This document shows positions 15,524 through 23,749 of a stretch of 48,402 bases of DNA, piece after piece. The DNA lies in NCBI GenBank assembly GCA_036377595.1, contig DASUYB010000172.1, positions 1 through 48,402 of the forward strand, written 5' to 3'. A program made the translations under genes and the position numbers. Under the pieces are notes generated by a model. That model was given only the letters and a program-made list of their open reading frames with translations. It was not told the DNA's origin and did not search any database. The DNA comes from Longimicrobium sp. GTDB taxonomy: Bacteria; Gemmatimonadota; Gemmatimonadetes; Longimicrobiales; Longimicrobiaceae. Every line of letters begins with the position of its first letter. Within the stretch, counting starts at the first letter, position 1.

Positions 15524-15810
15524 TGTGGAATATCCTGTTCGTCATCGGCGCCGCGATGGCGGTGGGCTCGGTGGTGGTGCAGGCGACGATCCTGCTTCCG
15601 CGCTCGCGGCAGTTCCGCACGGACCTGCGGCCGGGCCAGCACTTCGGCCGGGGCCGTTCCCCGTTCTGGCAGCTCAACGCGCTGAACCCGAGGAACTATG
15701 AAAGCCCCGAGGGCCGCCGCTTCTACCGCACGCTGCTCGCGGCCACCGCCATCCAGTGGACCGGGGCGATCCTGATGTTCATCTCCCTCGTGGTCCTGGC
15801 GTCCGTCTGA
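15523..15810 (+). CDS. Small two-helix membrane protein
   Basis: A 95-residue protein whose ATG overlaps the stop of the S9 peptidase gene by one base (TGATG), implying coupled translation. It has two transmembrane helices, ILFVIGAAMAVGSVVVQATILL at the N terminus and LLAATAIQWTGAILMFISLVVLASV at the C terminus. They are separated by about 45 polar residues rich in Arg and Phe (RQFRTDLRPGQHFGRGRSPFWQ). Family unknown. The position suggests either a partner of the peptidase or simply a downstream passenger. A GTG one codon upstream is an alternative start. Confidence 0.75.
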   Translation: MWNILFVIGAAMAVGSVVVQATILLPRSRQFRTDLRPGQHFGRGRSPFWQLNALNPRNYESPEGRRFYRTLLAATAIQWTGAILMFISLVVLASV

Positions 15811-15906
15811 TCGCGGCGGTGTTCTTGCCCGGTCCGCGGCGGCGGGTCAACTTGTCGGCGCGGCATCCGATCCGCGCGGGTTATCTTCTGTAGAATACGT
15901 ATCTCC

Positions 15907-16638
15907 GTGAGAGCGAAGTCCATCGTTGCCGTGCTGCTCGCGTGCGGCGCCACCGGCGCGCGGGCGCAGGGCGCGCGCGTACGTCCCATGCCCGCCGTGG
16001 GCGAGCAGATCCGCGTGACCGTGCCCGACGGCGAGCCGATCCTGGGGAGCCTGGCCGCGCTCGGCGGCGACACGCTGATGCTGTCGCGCCCCGGCGACAC
16101 GGCGGTGCGGGTGCGCGTCTCGGAGCAGCGCGTGGACGTGCTGCGCCGCCGCCGCGAGACGTGGAGCGGACTGGGCGCGCTGGCCGGCGTGGCGGTGGGG
16201 ATCGGGCTGGCGCAGCTGCACCGCTCGCCGGCGTCGGAGGGGCGCGGCGTGCACGAGGCGTCGCAGGCGGTGCTGGGGAGCGCCGCGGGCGCGCTCACGG
16301 GCGGGCTGATCGGCTTCTTCGTCGCGCCGCGGCGGTGGCAGCGGCTTACGGTGGTCCCGCGCCGCAACCTCCCTGCGCCCGGCGAGCCGATGCCGGCGGA
16401 AGCGGCCGCGCCCGCATCTTCCGGCGCAGCGACGGCGGCCGATCCAGCGGCATCCTCCGCCGATTCCGCGGCGACGACATCTCCCGCGCCCGCTGATTCC
16501 GGGACGGCGTCTCCAGCGCCAGCCGACTCGGCCGCGCCGGCGGTGTCCGGAACGCAGCCCGCGAATCCGCTCCCGCAGCCGGCGGTGCCGCCCGCACCGC
16601 CCTCTCCGCCGGCGCCGCCTCCGCCGCCGGAGCGCTGA
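15907..16638 (+). CDS. Secreted protein with glycine-zipper segment and Ala/Pro-rich tail
   Basis: A 243-residue protein with a GTG start and a signal peptide (RAKSIVAVLLACGATGARAQ). Residues of about 25-80 look like a small beta domain (GEQIRVTVPDGEPILGSLAALGGDTLMLS). Two Gly/Ala-rich hydrophobic segments follow (GLGALAGVAVGIGLAQ and AAGALTGGLIGFFVAP), of the glycine-zipper type found in outer-membrane-associated proteins. The last 90 residues are low-complexity Ala/Pro/Ser ending in a run of prolines, likely an extended cell-wall-spanning tail. Family not recognised. The sequence just upstream (TGTAGAATACG) might be a -10 region, but no matching -35 is convincing. Confidence 0.7.
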   Translation: MRAKSIVAVLLACGATGARAQGARVRPMPAVGEQIRVTVPDGEPILGSLAALGGDTLMLSRPGDTAVRVRVSEQRVDVLRRRRETWSGLGALAGVAVGIGLAQLHRSPASEGRGVHEASQAVLGSAAGALTGGLIGFFVAPRRWQRLTVVPRRNLPAPGEPMPAEAAAPASSGAATAADPAASSADSAATTSPAPADSGTASPAPADSAAPAVSGTQPANPLPQPAVPPAPPSPPAPPPPPER

Positions 16639-16670
16639 TCCCCCCACCAACACCGCGGGCGGAGTGGCCG

Positions 16671-17459
16671 ATGGTGCTCGACTTCTTCCGAAAGCGCCGC
16701 CGCGACGAGATCCGCGATCGCCCGTTCCCGGAGGAGTGGCTGGCGATCGTGGAGCGGAACGTGGCCATGTACCACCGCCTGTCCTTCCACGACCGGCAGG
16801 AGCTGCTGCGCAAGGTGCTCGTCTTCCTCGAGGAGAAGAACTTCGAGGGATGCGGCGGCTTGGAGATGACGGACGAGATCCGCGTGACCGTGGCGGCGCA
16901 GGCGTGCATCCCCATCCTGCGCTTCGAGGACCACTACTATCCGCGTCTCCGCTCCATCCTCGTCTATCCCGACACCTTCGTGGCCCGCCGCACGCGCCGC
17001 GACGGATGGGTGGAGCACGAGGACCATGAGGCGATGCTGGGCGAGGCGTGGGCCGACGGCGCCGTGGTGCTGTCGTGGGCGTCGGTGGAGAGCGACCTGC
17101 GCGATGCGGGCGACGCGCGCAACGTGGTGGTGCACGAGTTCGCCCATCAGCTCGACGCCGAGGACGGCGCGCACGACGGCACCCCGCCGCTGCCGTTCCG
17201 GGCATACGGGCCGTGGGTGCGCATCCTCTCCGCCGAGTACCTGGAGTTGCGCGAGGGGCGGGGGCCGCACGTGCTGGACGACTACGGCGCGAAGAACGAG
17301 GCGGAGTTCTTCGCCGTCGCTTCGGAGACGTTCTTCGAGCGCCCGGAGAAGCTGCTGCGCGAGCACCCGGAGCTGTACGCCGAGCTGTGCCAGTACTACC
17401 GGCAGGATCCGGCGGCGTGGGCGCCGTTGAAGCGCGGCGAGGGGGGAGAGGAAGGGTGA
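16671..17459 (+). CDS. mtfA: Zinc-dependent peptidase, MtfA (M90) family
   Basis: A 262-residue protein typical of MtfA in length and layout. The metal site is H155-E156-F-A-H159 in VVHEFAHQLDAEDG, with a downstream helix NEAEFFAVASETFFERP that supplies the third ligand. The N-terminal region, with RNVAMYHRLSFHDRQELLRKVLVFLEEKNFEG and VTVAAQACIPIL, is characteristic of the family. In enterobacteria MtfA binds the glucose repressor Mlc and has aminopeptidase activity. No Mlc or PTS gene is visible here, so the regulatory partner is unknown. It is cytoplasmic. The stop overlaps the ATG of the D-amino-acid oxidase gene (TGATG). Confidence 0.92.
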   Translation: MVLDFFRKRRRDEIRDRPFPEEWLAIVERNVAMYHRLSFHDRQELLRKVLVFLEEKNFEGCGGLEMTDEIRVTVAAQACIPILRFEDHYYPRLRSILVYPDTFVARRTRRDGWVEHEDHEAMLGEAWADGAVVLSWASVESDLRDAGDARNVVVHEFAHQLDAEDGAHDGTPPLPFRAYGPWVRILSAEYLELREGRGPHVLDDYGAKNEAEFFAVASETFFERPEKLLREHPELYAELCQYYRQDPAAWAPLKRGEGGEEG

Positions 17460-18421
17460 TGGCGGAGCGCGAGGCGCTGGTGGTGGGGGCGGGGGTGATC
17501 GGGCTGACGTCGGCCATCCGGCTGCAGGAGGCGGGATGGCGCGTGCGCATCTGGGCCGCCGAGGCGCCGGAGCGCACCACCAGCGCGGTGGCCGCGGCGA
17601 TCTGGTATCCGTACCGCGTGGGCCCCGAGGCGCTGGTGAAGGCGTGGGGCGAGCGCAGCTTCGCCGTGTTCGAGGAGCTCGCGCGCGACGGATCGACGGG
17701 CGTGCGCATGCTTCCCGGCATCGAGCTGCTGCCGCGGCGCGCCGACCCGCACGACGTGCCCGAGTGGGCGTCGCACATCGCCGACTTCCGCGTGGCGACG
17801 GGCGGCGATATCCCGGACGGGCGCGTGGGATGGGCGCTGACGGTGCCCGTCGCCGACACGGGCGTGTACCTGCGCTGGCTGGCCGCGCGCTTCGCGGACA
17901 ACGGCGGGATGATGGAGATTCGGCGCGTCGCGTCGCTGGCCGAGGCCGCGGCGGCGTGCCCGCTGGTCGTCAACTGCTCGGGGCTCGGCGCGCGCGAGCT
18001 GGTGGGGGATGGGGCGATGCGGCCCGTCCGCGGGCAGGTGCTGCGGGTGGAGAACCCGGGGCTGACGCGCTTCTGGCTCGACGAGTACCACCCCGACGGG
18101 CTGCTGTACATCATCCCCCGCAGCGGCGACTGCATCCTGGGTGGCACCGCGGAGGAGGGCGAGGAGGACACCACGCCCGACATGGACGTCTCCGAGCAGA
18201 TCCGCTGGCGGTGCGCGGAGCTGGAGCCGGACCTGGCCGACGCGCGGCTGCTGGAGCACCGCGTGGGCCTGCGTCCGTGGCGCCCCGAGATCCGGCTGGA
18301 GGCGGAAGCGCTCCCCGGCGGCGCGACCGTCATCCACAACTACGGCCACGGCGGCGCGGGCGTCACCCTCTCCTGGGGCTGCGCCGAGCGCATCGCCGAG
18401 CTGGCGAGCTTGCCGCGATGA
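17459..18421 (+). CDS. FAD-dependent D-amino-acid oxidase
   Basis: A 320-residue flavoenzyme of the DAAO family, which oxidises D-amino acids to 2-oxo acids, ammonia and H2O2. The FAD-binding dinucleotide fold is at the N terminus (ALVVGAGVIGLTSAIRLQEAG). AAIWYPYRVGP, LVVNCSGLGARELVGD and GLRPWRPEIRLE are family landmarks. The DAO signature VIHNYGHGGAGVTLSWGCA near residue 293 contains the expected His-Asn-Tyr-Gly and the Arg-containing substrate pocket lies just before it. D-amino acids from peptidoglycan turnover are a plausible substrate, but nothing in the neighbourhood proves it. The ATG overlaps the mtfA stop and the TGA overlaps the next ATG (ATGA). Confidence 0.92.
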   Translation: MAEREALVVGAGVIGLTSAIRLQEAGWRVRIWAAEAPERTTSAVAAAIWYPYRVGPEALVKAWGERSFAVFEELARDGSTGVRMLPGIELLPRRADPHDVPEWASHIADFRVATGGDIPDGRVGWALTVPVADTGVYLRWLAARFADNGGMMEIRRVASLAEAAAACPLVVNCSGLGARELVGDGAMRPVRGQVLRVENPGLTRFWLDEYHPDGLLYIIPRSGDCILGGTAEEGEEDTTPDMDVSEQIRWRCAELEPDLADARLLEHRVGLRPWRPEIRLEAEALPGGATVIHNYGHGGAGVTLSWGCAERIAELASLPR

Positions 18422-19143
18422 CTGCAACTGGTGGAGTGTTGCCAGAGTTCACAGCTTATGCGGACTTCTCAGTCCGGGTCGACCGCTACTTTCATTTCGT
18501 TTGCATCTACGGTTTACATCATTCCCGCCTGCAGTTTGTAGCTGGAGAACTCGCTCGAACGCGTTACGACCCGTTGTCGCTTCCCCCGGAAATCACGGAT
18601 ACCCTTTCCGGCGCATCGTACGTATTCGCGCAACTTGCCGCTACACAGATCTTTGCAGAGCCACCGGGTGCGATCGATTCCCGGACGCTGCCGGATGATG
18701 TGCTGAACTTTGCTTTCTACACATGCTTCAGCTTCCAATGGAATCTGTTTGAGAACGTTCTGCGGAAGCTGATAACGCGGTTGAGTGTAGCGGGCCTGCT
18801 GTCTCAAAGCCTGGTCGCAAAGCTCTCTACCAAAGGAACGGCCCGATTTCTCGACCTGCTCCACAACGAAGTGTTCCCTGCCAGCCCATTCGTGGCCGTA
18901 CTGCCGGTGCCCGGTTGGGCTGGTGATTTCGAACAGTTGGGCTATGCAGACCTGAAGGCCGTGAGAGAGTTGCGAAACGGACTGGTGCATGGGATCGATG
19001 ATCCCTCGATCACTGCAGAGGACGCGCTTGAGAAACAGCGTCGATACGATAGAGCGATGTGGATGCTCAGAACTTTCGCCGCGAACGTGCAGCACGAGAC
19101 CGTCCGCATGCTGGGCGCCGCGGGAACGTCGCTGGACAGCTAG
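18418..19143 (+). CDS. HEPN-like protein of unknown function
   Basis: A 241-residue, mostly helical protein that starts on the ATGA overlap with the oxidase gene. Near the C terminus it has VRELRNGLVHGI, in which R186-N187-x3-H191 matches the RNxxxH motif of HEPN-superfamily ribonucleases. The flanking helices (FNFAFYTCFSFQWNLFE-like region and EKQRRYDRAMWMLRTFA) suit a HEPN four-helix bundle. Such domains occur in toxin-antitoxin, abortive-infection and stress systems, and also in non-catalytic proteins. Base composition and codon choice are less GC-biased than in neighbours, which suggests recent acquisition. There is no obvious antitoxin gene. Its stop codon shares the palindrome CTAG with the stop of the convergent gene. 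The HEPN assignment rests on the motif and is tentative. Confidence 0.6.
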   Translation: MTATGGVLPEFTAYADFSVRVDRYFHFVCIYGLHHSRLQFVAGELARTRYDPLSLPPEITDTLSGASYVFAQLAATQIFAEPPGAIDSRTLPDDVLNFAFYTCFSFQWNLFENVLRKLITRLSVAGLLSQSLVAKLSTKGTARFLDLLHNEVFPASPFVAVLPVPGWAGDFEQLGYADLKAVRELRNGLVHGIDDPSITAEDALEKQRRYDRAMWMLRTFAANVQHETVRMLGAAGTSLDS

Positions 19144-22100
19144 CGCGAACGGGATTGTGCCCGTCTGGCGTTCGGCCACGCGCGGGCGGCATCGCGCTCC
19201 TCGGCGGTGAGCGGGGCCAGCGGGGGGATGAGGAGCTCCACGCCGACGGGGAGCCGGTCCGGCGCGTCGAGGACGGTGCGGTTGGCCAGCCAGATCTTCG
19301 GCCACAGGCTGCCGTCGCGGTAGACGAGCCAGGCGACGGCGACCAGGCTCTCGTCGCCCTCGCGCACGACGTAGGTGTCGTTCGGCCAGTCCGAGAAGCC
19401 GGAGGCGCCCCGCTCGCGCCACGGCCGCGCGGACGCCGCCAGTTCCGGCCGCTCCGCCGGCGCCGCTGATGTGACGCTTGGTGACGACGGTCTCATCGCC
19501 ACGGGCGCGGACGGGGCGGCGATCTCGATCGGCTTCGCTGGGCGCGATGGGGATGTCAGGATCCCCGCGACGGCGGGCGCGGGGTGCACCGCGGGAGGCG
19601 CCGCGCCGCGGACGGGCGCGCCGCCGAGCACGAGCTCGCCGCCGGAGACGATCACCATCTCCCGCCGCCGCGGTACCGCGCGGAGCTCGACGGCCGCGGT
19701 GGCGCCCGCCTCCAGGGTCACGGCCGCGGCGTCTCGCTCGAGCGCGTGGTTGGGCGGGAGGTCGGCGCTCACCACAGCCACCGTCCACTCCCCCGGCGCC
19801 AGGTCGGTGAAGAGGAAGCGCCCGCCCGCGTCCGTGACCCGGCGCCGGCGATCGCTCCCGCGCCGCAGCTCGACCACCGCGCCGCCCACCCCGCCGTCGC
19901 CGGCCTCCGGATCGGCGACGGCGATGCGCCCCTCGATCCGTGCCGCGCGCGAGACGCCGACCTCCACCGCGCGCTCGCGGCCGCCGGCGACGTCCACCTT
20001 CAGCGCGTCGGGGCGCACGGCCACGCGGCCCACCCCCACGCTCACCGGGTCGATCTCCACCGTGTAGCCGCCCGGCGCCAGCCCGGCGATGGCCCAGCGC
20101 CCGCGCCCGTCCGTCGCGACGGCGCGGTCGCCCACGCGGACCAGCGCGTCGGCGATGGGGGCGCCCGTCTCCTGGTCCACCACGCGCCCGGACACCGTTC
20201 CCGTCCCGCCCGCGCGGCCGACGGGGAGGCGCAGGGGGATGGCGTAGTCGAGGTAGACGAGCGGCCGGCGGCGCCCCGGCTCCGCCCACGGGAAGGCGCG
20301 GACGCGCAGCCGCAGCGTGTGGCCGCCGGGAAGGCGCTGCTCGACGGTGCCGTCCACCACGCCGTCGCGGGCGTCCGTCCACTCCGCGGCGCCCGCCTGC
20401 GCCATCAGCGACAGCCGCGTGTCCGCCGCGGGCTGGAGCTGCACGCCCAGCGAGCCGAGCACGCGGTCCATCTCCCCGCCCGTCTCCACGCTGGCGCCCG
20501 TCCGGCGCTCCACCGCGGCCCACGCCGAGCCGATCCGTGCCGACGTCCCCACGCGCAGCCAGGCGCGCCGGAAGGGCGATGAAGCGTCGGCGAGCTCGTC
20601 CACCACCGTGCCCATCTCCATCCCCCCGCCGAACGAGGTGCGACCCACGCGGAACGACGCCGTCGCGAGCCATGCGTCTGAGCGCCGCGCGAACGACCCG
20701 GCCGCGCCGATCCCGTCGCGCGTCTGGATCCGGCGCTGCAGCGTGGCGACGTTGCCGAGCGAGACGGTGGCGTATGCCGAGGACGAACCGAGCCGCGTCC
20801 CCGCGATCACCCGGCCGAGCGTGTCCGCGCGCCGCTCGCGCTCGAACCCCGCGTCCACCCGCAGCCCGCCGGCGAGCGAGGCGCGGCCGTGCGCCTGCAG
20901 CAGCGAGCGCCCGCGCTGCTCGCCGGGGAAACCGGCGTCCGCCTCGATCGCGCGCGCGTCCAATCCCCATCCCTGCCGGCCGGCGAAGAGCCGCGCTTGG
21001 CCGCCGCGCGTGCCCGCCGCCGCGCCGTACTCGGCCTCCGCGCCGAATCCGGCGAGCGGGGTGATGCGCGCGCGGAGCGACGTCGCCGGCACGGTGCCGT
21101 CACCCGGAACGGCGTAGTTGGCGGTGATGGAGCCGGGCGCGCCGCCGATCCCCAGCGACCCGGCGGTGACGCGCGGCGCGCCGGCGACGAAGCGGTTGCG
21201 CGCGGAGAAGCCCTCGGCCCAGAGCGGCCCCGCGCTCACCCGTCCGCCCGCGCCGTACCCCGCGCGGCCCGGCGCGACCAGTGGCGAGAGGGACCAGAAC
21301 TGGTCGCCCAGCCGCAGCTCGCCGCGCGCGCCGCGGAGCGAGATGGAGAGCTGCTCCTGCTCGCCCAGCTCCGGCGCCGCAGCCCCGCGCCCGCGCCAGA
21401 ACACGTCCACGCGCGTTCCCGCCGCCAGCGCGCCCGAGGCCGTCACCACCCCGGGAACGCCGCCGCGCGCATCCGTCCCCGACCCCGCGCGCAGGGCGAC
21501 GGTGACGGGGAGCGTGCGCGCGTCCTCGCCGCGCGCGCCGCGCCGCACCAGCGGCACCCGCGCCGCCGCCGACCCCGCCGCGCCCTCCGCCGCCGCGCGC
21601 AGGGTGACGCGGTGCGCCGCGGCGCCGTGAGCCGCCTTCGTCGCCACGGTGACGCGCACGACGGCGCTCCCGCCCGCGGCGAGGTCGAGCGCCCGCGCGT
21701 CGGCTCGCGCGGCGAACCCGAGCGCCGACTCGACGGAGAGGCGGACGGCGGCGCGGCCGTTCCCGCGGTTCGTCACCCGGAACGCGACCGTGTACGGCGA
21801 TCCGGCGACGGTGAAGCGCGGCGTCTCCTCCACCGCCACGTCGATCCCCCGCCGCGCGGCGACGGCGATCACCGCCGAGTCGGCGAATCCCCCGGCGCGG
21901 TAGCGGACGAGGTATGCGCCCGCCGCCGCGCCGCGCGGGACCACCATCCCCACCAGCCGCACCATCGATGCGCCCCCCGGCACCGGCGCGTCCGCGTCCG
22001 GCGAGACGAGCGGCCATCCCCGCGGCAGCGTCGCCGCGGCGGGTGCCGGAGATGCCGAGGGATTGCGGACGCGGAACGCCACCGTCACCGCCGCGCCCGG

Positions 22101-22262
22101 CTCCGCGGCGATGCGCGCCGGTCCGACCCGCTCCACCTGCGCGGCCAGCGGCGTCGCGACGAGGGAAGATGGAAGAATCACACGGAGGAAACGGAGGAAA
22201 CGGAGGAACTCGTCGCGAGCCCTCCGTTTCCTCCGTTCCCTCCGTGTGAGATCCATCCCCAT
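19140..22262 (-). CDS. Large surface/outer-membrane protein with beta domains and C-terminal LysM
   Basis: A 1040-residue exported protein. After a signal-like region ending VATPLAAQ come Ig-like or CARDB-like beta domains (residues of about 45-250). A long beta-strand-rich segment follows (about 250-640; repeated alternating patterns such as RGELRLGDQFWSLSPL and SSAYATVSLGNVAT) that looks like an outer-membrane barrel. Then come two carboxypeptidase-regulatory-like domains (GTVSGRVVDQETGAPIADALV and ARIEGRIAV...GRFLFTDLAPGEWTV), a Pro/Ala-rich linker, and a LysM-like end (TYVVREGDESLVAVAW...LWPKIWLANRTVLD). It is the last gene of a three-gene operon after a chaperone-like and a small secreted protein, so an usher-like or anchoring role is inferred. 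The first 30 codons as called are a palindromic repeat (22178-22249), so a GTG at 22181 is an alternative start. Confidence 0.75.
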   Translation of the reverse strand: MGMDLTRRERRKRRARDEFLRFLRFLRVILPSSLVATPLAAQVERVGPARIAAEPGAAVTVAFRVRNPSASPAPAAATLPRGWPLVSPDADAPVPGGASMVRLVGMVVPRGAAAGAYLVRYRAGGFADSAVIAVAARRGIDVAVEETPRFTVAGSPYTVAFRVTNRGNGRAAVRLSVESALGFAARADARALDLAAGGSAVVRVTVATKAAHGAAAHRVTLRAAAEGAAGSAAARVPLVRRGARGEDARTLPVTVALRAGSGTDARGGVPGVVTASGALAAGTRVDVFWRGRGAAAPELGEQEQLSISLRGARGELRLGDQFWSLSPLVAPGRAGYGAGGRVSAGPLWAEGFSARNRFVAGAPRVTAGSLGIGGAPGSITANYAVPGDGTVPATSLRARITPLAGFGAEAEYGAAAGTRGGQARLFAGRQGWGLDARAIEADAGFPGEQRGRSLLQAHGRASLAGGLRVDAGFERERRADTLGRVIAGTRLGSSSAYATVSLGNVATLQRRIQTRDGIGAAGSFARRSDAWLATASFRVGRTSFGGGMEMGTVVDELADASSPFRRAWLRVGTSARIGSAWAAVERRTGASVETGGEMDRVLGSLGVQLQPAADTRLSLMAQAGAAEWTDARDGVVDGTVEQRLPGGHTLRLRVRAFPWAEPGRRRPLVYLDYAIPLRLPVGRAGGTGTVSGRVVDQETGAPIADALVRVGDRAVATDGRGRWAIAGLAPGGYTVEIDPVSVGVGRVAVRPDALKVDVAGGRERAVEVGVSRAARIEGRIAVADPEAGDGGVGGAVVELRRGSDRRRRVTDAGGRFLFTDLAPGEWTVAVVSADLPPNHALERDAAAVTLEAGATAAVELRAVPRRREMVIVSGGELVLGGAPVRGAAPPAVHPAPAVAGILTSPSRPAKPIEIAAPSAPVAMRPSSPSVTSAAPAERPELAASARPWRERGASGFSDWPNDTYVVREGDESLVAVAWLVYRDGSLWPKIWLANRTVLDAPDRLPVGVELLIPPLAPLTAEERDAARAWPNARRAQSRSR
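22178..22249. repeat. 29-bp-arm palindrome inside the 5' end of the large surface-protein gene
   Basis: The left arm 22178-22206 (TCACACGGAGG then AAACGGAGG units) pairs with the right arm 22221-22249 with one mismatch in 29 and a 14-nt loop. Read as the minus-strand frame it encodes Arg/Phe/Leu-rich residues that would form the charged start of the signal peptide. Confidence 0.9.
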
Positions 22263-22268
22263 CGGCGC

Positions 22269-23063
22269 TCAGAGCTTCAGACGGTACTGCGCGCCGAAGA
22301 CCTGATCGCCGCCGGCGTCGGCCACGACGAGCGCCTGGTAGTCGCCCGGGGGAACGGCGCCCAACTCGAACGCCTGCCGCAGCGACGTCCCCGGGTACAT
22401 CAGCCCGCGCTGGCTGGTGAACGTTCCCGCCTTGCGCCCCGCCGCGTCGAACAGCTCCACGCGCAGCTCGGGGCGGTACGCCACGTCACCCGCGTTGGCG
22501 ACCTCCACCTCCAGCACCTTCCGGTCGGCGGCGGCGTAGGCGCGTGCGCCGGTGAACGCCACCTTCGGCGCCGGCCCCGCCAGCGTGGTGGCGAGCTGCA
22601 CGCCGTAGCGGATGGACGGCTGGATCCCCACCCGCACCCGCGCGCCGGCCGCGGCGGTGGACTCGGCGCTCCCGCGCGCGATCCCCTCCACCATCAGCAT
22701 GCTCCACCAGGTGCCGGGCGCCGCGTCGGCGGGAACGGTCACCGTGTACCCCACCGTGGCCTCGCCGCCGGGCGCGATGCGCACCTGCGCCGGCGAGAAG
22801 GTCACCCAGCGCGCGCTGCTGCGCGGCAGCGACGACGGCGCCGGGTACCGCGTGGCGCCGTCGGCGGAGAAGGTGTAGTCGCTCAGGTAGAGCTTGGCCT
22901 CCTCGGTCTCGCGGCCGTCGTTGCGCAGCCGCAGCGTGCCCGTGTACGTCTCGCCGGGGCGCGCGGCGCGCTCCTCGACCGCGCTGCCGACGACGGTCAC
23001 CTGCGCGCGCGCGGCGGTGGCCAGGGAGACGAGGGAAAGGGAGAGGGCGAGTGCTCGCTTCAT
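22269..23063 (-). CDS. Periplasmic chaperone-like / WxL-interacting-like protein
   Basis: A 264-residue secreted protein (signal peptide KRALALSLSLVSLATAARAQ). It consists of two Ig-like beta domains. The first reads as a periplasmic-chaperone or DUF916-type domain: RPGETYTGTLRLRNDGRE, then RSSARWVTFSPAQVRIAPGG and VTVPADAAPGTWWSMLMVE. The second begins around residue 165 (PKVAFTGARAYAAADRKVLEVEV) and ends in QVFGAQYRLKL. DUF916 proteins in Gram-positives partner WxL-domain surface proteins, and PapD-like proteins partner pilus subunits. Both comparisons are by pattern only. It lies between the small secreted subunit gene and the large surface-protein gene on the same strand, with 80 nt and 6 nt gaps, which supports a common assembly role. 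Confidence 0.75.
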   Translation of the reverse strand: MKRALALSLSLVSLATAARAQVTVVGSAVEERAARPGETYTGTLRLRNDGRETEEAKLYLSDYTFSADGATRYPAPSSLPRSSARWVTFSPAQVRIAPGGEATVGYTVTVPADAAPGTWWSMLMVEGIARGSAESTAAAGARVRVGIQPSIRYGVQLATTLAGPAPKVAFTGARAYAAADRKVLEVEVANAGDVAYRPELRVELFDAAGRKAGTFTSQRGLMYPGTSLRQAFELGAVPPGDYQALVVADAGGDQVFGAQYRLKL

Positions 23064-23143
23064 GATTCGGAATCCCGCGGAAAAGAAAGCCGCGGGCGCG
23101 GCGGGAAGACGGCCCCGCCGCGCCCGCGAGAGCTTCACCCGGC

Positions 23144-23623
23144 TCAGGCGCCGGCGGTGATCGTGTAGGTGACGGTGCGCGTGGTCGACGGCACCACGCC
23201 CGCCGCGGCCGTCGCGGAGAGCGTGTAGGTGACGTTCAGCCCCGACGCGCTCACGGTGCCGATCCCCGTGACCACGTCCTGCGCCGTGGTGCCGAGCTGC
23301 ACCGCGCCGGCGCTGGTGGCGCCCGCGGGGGCCGCCAGCGACACCGACAGCGCCACCCCGGCGGGCGTGTCGCTGTCGATCTGCGCGGTCACCTTGCGGT
23401 TGCTCTCGTTGGTGGTGATGGCGTACGTGGCGTTGGCCGTGGCCGACGTCGGCGCGCCGCCGGCGGTGGCCGTGCTGATCACCAGCGAGGGCGAGCCGGT
23501 GAAGGAGAGCTGGTTGATGGCCTGCACCTCGAGCGTCACGTCCTGCGTGGCCTGGGCGCGCGCGTCGACGGCGGAGACGACCAGGAGGGCGGCGGCGGGG
23601 ATGGCGAACCGGATGAGCTTCAT
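23144..23623 (-). CDS. Small secreted beta-rich surface subunit
   Basis: A 159-residue protein with a clear signal peptide (KLIRFAIPAAALLVVSAVDARAQ). The mature part is Thr/Ser/Ala/Gly-rich and lacks Cys, with alternating strands: DVTLEVQAINQLSFTGS, TYAITTNESNRKVTAQI, VALSVSLAAPAG, and a final TRTVTYTITAGA that resembles the last strand of WxL-like or coat/pilin subunits. It is the first gene of the reverse-strand operon with the chaperone-like and LysM surface proteins, and by analogy is the likely polymerised or displayed component. The frame extends upstream to 23674, but the ATG at 23623 directly precedes the signal peptide. Confidence 0.75.
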   Translation of the reverse strand: MKLIRFAIPAAALLVVSAVDARAQATQDVTLEVQAINQLSFTGSPSLVISTATAGGAPTSATANATYAITTNESNRKVTAQIDSDTPAGVALSVSLAAPAGATSAGAVQLGTTAQDVVTGIGTVSASGLNVTYTLSATAAAGVVPSTTRTVTYTITAGA

Positions 23624-23722
23624 GGGTCGTGCGTCCTGCGAAATGGATCGGGAGGGATGCCGGGGGAGATTCACCCGGCGGTGACGGCCGCATCCGTAGG
23701 CACACCCCGCGCCATCCTGCGC

Positions 23723-23749
23723 AATTTATCCTATCTGCTGTAATTGCAA
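23723..23749 (-). promoter_or_regulatory. Possible promoter of the surface operon
   Basis: In an isolated AT-rich patch, the minus strand reads TTGCAA, 15 nt, TAAATT, roughly 100 bp before the first ATG of the operon. Spacing is short for a sigma-70 promoter. Confidence 0.25.

Noticed and set aside
15847-18339. 830-codon reverse-strand open frame opposite mtfA and the oxidase gene
   Set aside because: Antisense to clearly recognisable enzymes. The Arg/Ser/Pro-rich product is typical of shadow frames in very GC-rich DNA.
20889-23168. 759-codon forward open frame opposite the surface operon
   Set aside because: Antisense shadow with Arg-rich composition and no recognisable domain.
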